A stretch of 53,829 nt of DNA from Corynebacterium pilosum DSM 20521 = CIP 103422 (GTDB lineage Bacteria; Actinomycetota; Actinomycetes; Mycobacteriales; Mycobacteriaceae). The stretch is from contig NZ_KB892469.1 in the NCBI RefSeq assembly GCF_000373805.1, forward strand, positions 82,338 through 136,166. Reading direction: 5' to 3'. The position numbers and the translations under genes were made by a program. Shown here in pieces: positions 48,020 through 53,829 of this stretch (position 1 is the stretch's first letter; each line of letters starts with the position of its first letter). Under the pieces are notes generated by a model. That model was not told the DNA's origin and did not search any database. It worked only from the letters and a program-made list of their open reading frames with translations.

Positions 48020-49513
48020 ATGTCCACAGCACAGCCATCGTCCGCGCCTCAAGTCAATCGCCGTCGCAGCTCTCAAAAGAAGCCACCGGCACTGCAACGG
48101 GCGCAGGGCGTTCACTTTTCGACGAAGCAGATCATCGGGTTCGTCCTCGGTATCGGGCTCTTTCTCCTCCCTTTCCTAGTGGACATCCCGAACCTGGCTG
48201 AACCCGGCGAACGGATGCTGTCCATCTTCTTGCTGGCCATCGTGTTCTGGGTGCTCGAACCCGTTCCGCTGACGGCGACGGCGGTATTGGTGATCTTCCT
48301 GGAGGTCCTGCTGGTCTCTGAGGGGGCGGTCACAGACCCCACGGGTGGGGATCCTGCACTGGCGGACAGCATTATCCCGGCCGCTGATTACTTCGCGGCG
48401 CTGGCGAACCCGGTGATCATCCTGTTCCTCGGCGGTTTCATGATCGCGGATGGCGCAGAGAAATATGGCCTGGATAAGAACCTGGCAGCGGTGATGCTAC
48501 GGCCATTCCCCAATAAGGCACGCCTGATCGTGCTGGGTCTGATGATCATCACCGCGCTGCTGTCGATGTTCATGTCGAACACCGCCACCACCGCCACGAT
48601 GTTTGCGGTGGTGGCACCCCTGCTGCGCCTGTTGCCAGAGGGCAAGGCTCGTGCGGGCGTGGCTTTGTCGATTCCGCTGGCGGCCAACGTGGGCGGTATC
48701 GGCACGCCGGTGGGCACGCCCCCAAACGCGATTGCGATTGGCGCGCTGCAGGAGCAGGGTATCTCGGTGTCCTTCGTGGAGTGGATGGTCATGGCCATCC
48801 CGTTCATGCTGGTCGTGCTGGTATTTTCGTGGGTGTTCTTGTGCTTGGTGTTTATCCCGGCGGATGCAGAGCTCAACATTGACATGACACCGAAGTGGAA
48901 CACCAGTGGCTCGGCGACCACGTTCTACGTGATCGCAGGCCTGACCATTCTGCTGTGGATGACGGAGCCACTGCACGGCATTTCCTCCAATATCGTTGGC
49001 TTCTTCCCCGTAGTCGCGCTGCTGTGCCTGCAGGTGATGAAGGGCGAGGACATCAAGAAGTTGGACTGGCCGGTGCTGTGGCTGGTCTCCGGTGGTATCG
49101 CGTTGGGTACCGGCGTGGGCGCAACGGGGCTGGATGAGTGGCTGGTCGGTTCGGTCGACTGGGCCTCGATGGGTGGTCTGGCGATCATCGCAATGCTCGG
49201 CGCCATCGGCTTCGGCCTGGCCAACGTGATTTCCCACTCCGCGGCGGCCAACCTGTTGGTCCCGCTGGCGGTGTCGCTGGCCATATCCTTGGATGGAATC
49301 GATCCGATTACGGTGGCGGTGGTCGTCGCTATCGCAACGTCGCTGGGTATGTCGATGCCGATTTCTACCCCGCCCAACGCGATCGCCTACGCCACCGGAG
49401 AAATCAAGATCGGGCAGATGGCGCTGGTCGGCCTGGTCGTCGGCTCGCTGGCCACCGTGGTGCTCGTGCTGGTGATGCCGTGGTACTGGCAACTGATTGG
49501 GGTGGTGGGGTAG
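48020..49513 (+). CDS. DASS-family anion transporter (SLC13, dicarboxylate-like)
   Basis: This 497-residue membrane protein has about eleven to twelve segments. The DASS hallmarks are FMSNTATTATMFAVVAPLLR (the first SNT motif), GTPVGTPPNAIAIGA, and the second half's HSAAANLLVPLA with MPISTPPNAIAYATG. It would carry dicarboxylates or related anions with sodium; the exact substrate is unknown. A ~35-residue basic N-terminal tail precedes the first segment. It is followed without a gap by the histidine kinase gene and shares an operon with it, so the kinase could respond to the transported anion (inference). Confidence 0.88.
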   Translation: MSTAQPSSAPQVNRRRSSQKKPPALQRAQGVHFSTKQIIGFVLGIGLFLLPFLVDIPNLAEPGERMLSIFLLAIVFWVLEPVPLTATAVLVIFLEVLLVSEGAVTDPTGGDPALADSIIPAADYFAALANPVIILFLGGFMIADGAEKYGLDKNLAAVMLRPFPNKARLIVLGLMIITALLSMFMSNTATTATMFAVVAPLLRLLPEGKARAGVALSIPLAANVGGIGTPVGTPPNAIAIGALQEQGISVSFVEWMVMAIPFMLVVLVFSWVFLCLVFIPADAELNIDMTPKWNTSGSATTFYVIAGLTILLWMTEPLHGISSNIVGFFPVVALLCLQVMKGEDIKKLDWPVLWLVSGGIALGTGVGATGLDEWLVGSVDWASMGGLAIIAMLGAIGFGLANVISHSAAANLLVPLAVSLAISLDGIDPITVAVVVAIATSLGMSMPISTPPNAIAYATGEIKIGQMALVGLVVGSLATVVLVLVMPWYWQLIGVVG

Positions 49514-51442
49514 ATGGTTCCCCACTCCACGCTGGCGATCATCGGAAAATCTGATGCCTCGATCACGGTGCGTAGCGCGGTCCACAAGCGGCTGGGCCAC
49601 ATGCACAACATCATCAGCCCCGACAGCCTCGCCGACCTCATGGCCGACGACGCCAATCCAGACTGGCTGGCCAACCTGGCGCTGGTCACGGTCACCGTGC
49701 ACGACAATGGGCTGGCCCCCGACCACCCGCTGGTGGACTTCATTAACGACGATCGCTTCGACCACGTGCGCATCGTCGTCTTCACTACCGCCCCCAGCGT
49801 GACCGGGTTGGACATGCTGACCAACCTGGGCCGCCTGGACATGCTCATCTACCTTGGCGAGATCAAAGAGATCAAAGAAGGCGCGCTGGTCCACAACCTG
49901 CGCCACCAGCTGCGCCGCTACTGGCACACCCGCGCCGAGACCGAACCAGCGCTACGCGGCACCTACGAGGAACCCGAACACTTCCTGCTCAGCCAAGACT
50001 TAAGCGACAAGGAGATTATCGACGAGATCATCGCCGTCGCCGACCACCACCTGGGCTTCCAGCCACGCATCACGATGCCGGCCGGGACCTACCTCACCCG
50101 CGAAAACGACACGGTGGAAGAAATCATCTTCGTCCTCTCCGGCACGGTGCGCCTGCAACGGCTGACGGAACAAGGCCCGAAGACGATGCACCATGCCTCC
50201 ACAGGCAACGTGATCGGCCTGCTGGCGCTGTCCAATTCTTCGGTGTCCTTCTTTACCGCGCGCACATCCAGTGAGGTGGTCGTCGTACAGCTACCCGTCG
50301 AACAACTCAACTACCTGCTAAAGAAAGAGCCGCACCTAGCGCGGGTGCTCACAACGCTGGTGGTGCAGTCCTATGACCGCCGCCTGCGGCGTGCCGAACA
50401 CCTCCAGATCGAACAGTTCGAGCTGAAACGGCACGTGGAAACGCAGCGCGCCAACCTAGCCGAGGCACTGAAGAACCTGGAAGACGCGCGCCAAGAACTC
50501 ATGGCGCAGGCCCGCTTCGCCTCCCTCGGTGAACTGGCCGCGGGCGTTGCGCACGAGCTCAATAACCCCTTGGCAGCGATCCAGCGCACCTCGGAGCACC
50601 TTTACGACGACATCACCACCCTCATGAGCACGGCCACCAACAGAAAATCGATCAACAGTGCCCTGACCGCGATCGAGGCAGCAAAGAATACTTCGTCGAT
50701 AAGCACAAAAAATGCGCGACAGCTGCGCAACACCTTTGCTGAGATCACCGGGGACCGCGCCTTGGCACAAAGGCTGGTGCTGGCGGGCGTGCGCGATGAG
50801 GACTTTGTCCGGGAAGTGAATAAATCGCGCCGGGTCAGTTTTGAGGCGGTGGAAAACGCCGCGGGGATCGGCACGAGTCTGCGGAATCTGAATACGGCGT
50901 CGACACGCATTACGGAGCTGGTGGCATCCTTGCGCGCCTATGCGCGTCCCGACGGCGACCCGGTGTCCGATGTTGACGTGCACCAGGGGATCGACGACAC
51001 GCTGCACCTGATGAACCACAAACTGGGGGACATCACGGTGAAGCGCAACTACGCTGACCTGCCGCACATCACCTGCACGCCCGGGCAGCTGGCACAGGTG
51101 TGGACCAACCTGATCGCCAACTCCGCCGAGGCGATCGCGGATTCGGGGACGGGCTCGTCGATAAGCATCCGCACCTCCCAGCCGCGCGAAGGCTGGATCC
51201 AGGTGGAGATTATCGACGACGGGCCCGGCATCCAGGCGGACCGGATCGACCGCATTTTTGAACCGAAATTTACAACCAAACAAGGCCAAGTGCGATTCGG
51301 CATGGGGATCGGGCTGGGTGTGTGCCGCTCCATTGTGAGCAAACACCACGGAACGATCCAGCTAGAATCGACAGGTGGTGACGGCACGCGCGTCATCGTC
51401 GGCCTGCCGATCGACGGGCCCAACGCCCTCCAGGAGGACTAA
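49514..51442 (+). CDS. Sensor histidine kinase with degenerate receiver and cNMP-binding-like domains
   Basis: The protein has 642 residues. Residues 1-125 look like a response-regulator receiver fold (TLAIIGKSDASITVRSAVHK, VRIVVFTTA, MLIYLGEI) without a clear phospho-Asp. Residues ~170-290 form a cyclic-nucleotide-binding-like beta-roll (IIFVLSGTVRLQRLTEQGPK), but its GNVIGLLALS segment lacks the Glu of the phosphate cassette. The kinase core has SLGELAAGVAHELNNPLAAI (phospho-His near 347), a long helical insert, the N-box NLIANSAEAI near 530, DDGPGI and GMGIGLGVCRSIVSKHHG. There is no membrane segment. The start touches the DASS stop, and the stop touches the response-regulator start. Confidence 0.85.
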   Translation: MVPHSTLAIIGKSDASITVRSAVHKRLGHMHNIISPDSLADLMADDANPDWLANLALVTVTVHDNGLAPDHPLVDFINDDRFDHVRIVVFTTAPSVTGLDMLTNLGRLDMLIYLGEIKEIKEGALVHNLRHQLRRYWHTRAETEPALRGTYEEPEHFLLSQDLSDKEIIDEIIAVADHHLGFQPRITMPAGTYLTRENDTVEEIIFVLSGTVRLQRLTEQGPKTMHHASTGNVIGLLALSNSSVSFFTARTSSEVVVVQLPVEQLNYLLKKEPHLARVLTTLVVQSYDRRLRRAEHLQIEQFELKRHVETQRANLAEALKNLEDARQELMAQARFASLGELAAGVAHELNNPLAAIQRTSEHLYDDITTLMSTATNRKSINSALTAIEAAKNTSSISTKNARQLRNTFAEITGDRALAQRLVLAGVRDEDFVREVNKSRRVSFEAVENAAGIGTSLRNLNTASTRITELVASLRAYARPDGDPVSDVDVHQGIDDTLHLMNHKLGDITVKRNYADLPHITCTPGQLAQVWTNLIANSAEAIADSGTGSSISIRTSQPREGWIQVEIIDDGPGIQADRIDRIFEPKFTTKQGQVRFGMGIGLGVCRSIVSKHHGTIQLESTGGDGTRVIVGLPIDGPNALQED

Positions 51443-51919
51443 ATGAAACTGGCAGTACTGATCCTCGAAGACGAAACCGAGGTCCGCAACGCCATCGAGC
51501 GTGACCTGCTCCCTTTCGCTGACACGGTGCGCATCGAACCCGCCTCCGACGTTGAAGACGCCTGGGATGTGGTCGACGAGATCGATCGCGACGGCGACGT
51601 GCTGGCCCTGGCCCTGTGCGACCACCGCATGCCCGGCACCACGGGCGTGGAGTTTCTGATCCAGATGATGGACGACGACCGCACCGCCGCCACCCGCAAA
51701 GTGCTGGTCACCGGCCAAGCCCAGCTGGAAGATACCGTGCGCGCGGTTAACCAAGCGGGGCTAGACCATTATGTGGCCAAGCCGTGGGAGGTGGAAGAAC
51801 TCCACGCGATCGTGCGCGAACAGCTGACCAACTACGTCGAGGCCCTGCGCATTGATCCCTTGCCGCACTACGCGGCGCTGGACCCACAACGGGCGATGGA
51901 GCTCTCCCGCAATCTTTAA
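51443..51919 (+). CDS. Receiver-only response regulator
   Basis: This 158-residue protein is a single receiver domain with acidic residues in VLILEDETEVRNA, phospho-Asp in LALCDHRMPGTTGVEF near residue 60, Thr in VLVTGQAQ and Lys in YVAKPWEVEEL. The tail (~35 residues) is not a DNA-binding domain, so the output is unknown: perhaps protein-protein control of the transporter or another kinase. The ATG follows the kinase stop (TAA) directly. A CTTAG/CTAAG hairpin lies after the gene. Confidence 0.88.
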   Translation: MKLAVLILEDETEVRNAIERDLLPFADTVRIEPASDVEDAWDVVDEIDRDGDVLALALCDHRMPGTTGVEFLIQMMDDDRTAATRKVLVTGQAQLEDTVRAVNQAGLDHYVAKPWEVEELHAIVREQLTNYVEALRIDPLPHYAALDPQRAMELSRNL

Positions 51920-51953
51920 GCTGCTTAGTTGCCTAAGATACCTTTCTTTGGCC

Positions 51954-51959
51954 TATCCT
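51954..51959 (+). promoter_or_regulatory. -10 box for mgtE
   Basis: TATCCT lies ~35 nt before the mgtE ATG, with GAGG in the leader as ribosome site. Confidence 0.3.
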
Positions 51960-51994
51960 TACGTGGATGCCCGGCGGAAGAAAGAGGTTAGGCC

Positions 51995-53353
51995 ATGGCA
52001 GACACCAACATTGATGTCCTGGTGAAAAACGTCAAGGATTTTTCCCACAACGCCCACTCCAAAGAACTGGCCCAGCTCCGTGACCAGCTGAAAGACCTGC
52101 GCATTAACGATGTCATCGATATCGTCGAACGCACTGATGCCGCCCGCGGCGCGATGGTGATGCGGCTGCTTAGTCGCGCCCGCTTCCTCTCCGTCTTTGA
52201 TGCGCTGGACCCGAACCACCAGGCCGATATCGTCCAGGCCCTCGGCTCCGATGCCACTGCCGAATACTTCGACCAGCTGGGCCCGGAAGACCGCGCACAG
52301 CTTCTCGATGAGCTGCCCGCCGAGATCGCCGAAGAAATGCTGCGCACGCTCGACTCGGAGGATAAGGACGCCACCTATACCGTCCTAGGCTATGAGAAGG
52401 GCACGGTGGGGCGTCACATGTCCCCCGAGGTCCCCGAGATCTACCCGGAGTACACGGTGGAGGAGACTCTGCAGCTGTTGCGCATCATCGCCGAGGACGT
52501 CGAGACGATCTACACGCTGCCCGTGGTCAAGCACGACCGCACGCTCGTCGGCGTGACCTCGCTGAAGTCCCTGTTCACCGCGGATGGGTCGAAGACGATC
52601 GGGGAGCTTATCGACGAGCCGGTCTACGCTTATGCCACCGATGATGCGGAGGAGACTGTCCGCTGGTTCCTGCCTCTGGACTTTCTGGCGATGCCCGTGG
52701 TGGACGAGTCCGACCGGCTTGTCGGCATGTTTACTTTCGACGACGCCCACGATATTCAGGAGCGCGAGGATTCCGAGGACTCCGCCCGCTCCGGTGCGTC
52801 CGAACCTTTGAACCGCCCGTACTTATCGACGCCGGTGATGCGCCTGGTCCGTTCGCGCATCGTGTGGCTGGCGGTCCTGGCGGTATCGGCGCTGCTCACC
52901 GTGCAGGTGCTGGACACCTTCGAATCCACGCTGGAAAAAGCAGTGGTCCTTTCCCTGTTTATTCCGCTGCTGACGGGCACCGGTGGTAACACTGGTAACC
53001 AGGCGGCGACCACCGTCACCCGCTCCCTCGCATTGGGGGATGTGCAAAAGCGCGATATTGGTCTGGTGATGTGGCGCGAAGCGCGCGTGGGTCTGATTCT
53101 TGGCGCGGTGCTCGGTGTGGCCGGTTTCCTTTTGGCCTGGGCGGTCTATGGCTTGCCGATCGGCATCGTGATCGGTACGACGCTGACCCTGGTGTGCACC
53201 ATGTCCGCCACCGTTGGTGGTGCGATGCCGATCGTTGCCAAGGCCGTGGGCGCAGACCCGGCAGTCTTCTCCAACCCGTTCATTACCACTTTCTGCGACG
53301 CTGCGGGCCTGATTATCTACTTCCTCATCGCCAAGGCGGTCCTTGGAATTTAG
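51995..53353 (+). CDS. mgtE: Magnesium transporter MgtE
   Basis: This 452-residue protein has the MgtE layout. An N-domain (residues ~15-130) contains RLLSRARFLSVFDALDPNHQ and EMLRTLDSEDKD. Two CBS domains (~135-260) contain TVEETLQLLRIIAEDVETIY and DEPVYAYATDDAEETVRWF. Five membrane segments (~290-450) carry the Mg-selectivity motif LTGTGGNTGNQAAT and TTFCDAAGLIIYF. It is a Mg-gated Mg channel/transporter; the CBS and N-domains close it at high Mg. It stands after the response regulator with its own promoter, so membership of the kinase operon is uncertain. Confidence 0.9.
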   Translation: MADTNIDVLVKNVKDFSHNAHSKELAQLRDQLKDLRINDVIDIVERTDAARGAMVMRLLSRARFLSVFDALDPNHQADIVQALGSDATAEYFDQLGPEDRAQLLDELPAEIAEEMLRTLDSEDKDATYTVLGYEKGTVGRHMSPEVPEIYPEYTVEETLQLLRIIAEDVETIYTLPVVKHDRTLVGVTSLKSLFTADGSKTIGELIDEPVYAYATDDAEETVRWFLPLDFLAMPVVDESDRLVGMFTFDDAHDIQEREDSEDSARSGASEPLNRPYLSTPVMRLVRSRIVWLAVLAVSALLTVQVLDTFESTLEKAVVLSLFIPLLTGTGGNTGNQAATTVTRSLALGDVQKRDIGLVMWREARVGLILGAVLGVAGFLLAWAVYGLPIGIVIGTTLTLVCTMSATVGGAMPIVAKAVGADPAVFSNPFITTFCDAAGLIIYFLIAKAVLGI

Positions 53354-53376
53354 GCGTTGGGAGCTGGGCGCAGGGG

Positions 53377-53388
53377 TCGTCGAAAAGC
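53377..53388 (+). repeat. Dispersed 12-mer TCGTCGAAAAGC, intergenic copy
   Basis: A member of the TCGTCGNNAAGC family, 23 bp after the mgtE stop. Its AA centre is the only such variant seen. Confidence 0.6.
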
Positions 53389-53484
53389 GAAAAGCGGGCG
53401 TGTATAAAAGATTGCTTAATTCCGGAAACGCCCCCGGTTTGGGGTAAAACTTAGTGAAATAGTTAACCCGAACGTACCTAAACG

Positions 53485-53510
53485 GGCGAAAAGTGGCCTT
53501 TTTCGCCGAT
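53485..53510 (+). terminator. Putative intrinsic hairpin downstream of mgtE
   Basis: GGCGAAAA (53485-53492) pairs with TTTTCGCC (53500-53507) around a 7-nt loop. The T's are within the stem, so it can act as a terminator in either direction. The rest of 53354-53637 has no gene. It shows an AT-rich stretch with GTGAAATAGTTAAC, a weak GlxR-like half site, and TGATAATG near 53566 as a possible -10 for the next gene. Confidence 0.4.
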
Positions 53511-53637
53511 TAGAGTTTCTGTGATGCGGGTTGCGGGATATTGTCAGAGTGCTGATTGGTCTAATTGATAATGACTAGGCGCACACCAGTTGGTCGAACG
53601 CGCCTTCCACACAAAAGAAATTAAGGAGGGGATCGAC

Positions 53638-53829
53638 GTGTCCACCCCGGATATCCAAGAGAGCACCTCGCAGGCGGCTGGCGAAGACACCGAAATCCGT
53701 GAACAACGCGAATGGCACCGCCAAGCGTTTGGAATCGTGCTCGGGCTCGCACTAGCTGCACTGGTGTACTTCATTTTCCCGGAAAACGCGCCAGAAACCG
53801 TCATGCAGTCCACAGGCGCAGACCCAGAG
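53638..53829 (+). CDS. N-terminal part of a membrane protein, probably a DASS-type transporter (truncated by window edge)
   Basis: The GTG at 53638 follows AAGGAGG by 8 nt, so the start is firm. The visible 64 residues are a hydrophilic Ser/Glu-rich tail followed by RQAFGIVLGLALAALVYFIF, the first membrane segment, then PENAPETVMQS. This resembles the beginning of SLC13/DASS transporters, but only one segment is seen, so the assignment is tentative. A second such transporter lies 4 kb upstream, which would make this a paralogue. The 5' region is the intergenic stretch described for the mgtE hairpin. Confidence 0.5.
   Translation, partial: MSTPDIQESTSQAAGEDTEIREQREWHRQAFGIVLGLALAALVYFIFPENAPETVMQSTGADPE

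Noticed and set aside
1112..53388. The dispersed 12-mer as a mere protein motif (Leu-x-Asp-Asp/Glu)
   Set aside because: Although many coding copies read this way, others are in different codon phases or intergenic, and the Leu codon and following bases are fixed beyond what the peptide requires.

Overview
The window is high-GC actinobacterial chromosome, most likely a Corynebacterium. The evidence is the arabinogalactan gene set (emb, aftA, dprE2, dprE1, glfT1, wzt, wzm), corynebacterial-type genes such as a pat-like aminotransferase, an M13 peptidase and a stand-alone maltokinase-cap protein, and a very high share of apparently leaderless genes (a TAnnnT -10 box 6-8 nt before the ATG). There is no prophage, insertion sequence or CRISPR array.

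Layout. 1-10.4 kb: end of amn, a class II sirtuin, a HAD protein, a ROK regulator with an MFS exporter, a second (CobB-like) sirtuin, a DUF885 metallo-hydrolase, divergent AbrB-like and TauE-like membrane proteins, then tcdA-tatD. 10.36-10.91 kb: a non-coding stretch with two 167-bp imperfect repeats and palindromic sites. 10.9-23.6 kb: hrpB, a small low-GC membrane gene, metabolic and stress genes (SDR, LysE, S4, VOC, alcohol dehydrogenase), a secreted beta-lactamase-fold protein, an alpha/beta hydrolase, the maltokinase-cap protein, an M13 peptidase and PrsW. 23.6-40.7 kb: the arabinogalactan locus. Emb and AftA polymerise arabinan, DprE1/DprE2 make the decaprenyl-arabinose donor, two GtrA proteins may help it cross or sit at the membrane, GlfT1 starts galactan, and Wzm/Wzt export the lipid-linked galactan. 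Homologues of the Rv3777 and Rv3778c genes flank it. A likely structured non-coding RNA lies between glfT1 and wzt. 40.7-48 kb: tRNA-Ser(UGA), a frameshifted secreted esterase, a CAP-domain protein, the molybdenum cofactor genes moeB-moaE-mog-moeA and moaD, pat, and tRNA-Ser(GCU)/tRNA-Arg(ACG). 48-53.8 kb: a DASS transporter in a tight operon with an unusual histidine kinase and a receiver-only response regulator, mgtE, and the start of another membrane protein.

Three DNA-level signals stand out. (1) A 12-mer with consensus TCGTCG[A/T][T/C]AAGC occurs at least 32 times by eye (13 identical copies of TCGTCGATAAGC). It lies mostly inside genes, on both strands and in all codon phases, and resembles the distribution of DNA-uptake or chromosome-orientation sequences. 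(2) A ~95-bp palindromic element occurs three times, each time just downstream of a terminated RNA gene and in the same orientation. (3) The 167-bp repeat pair after tatD carries palindromic TATAGTC/GACTATA sites.
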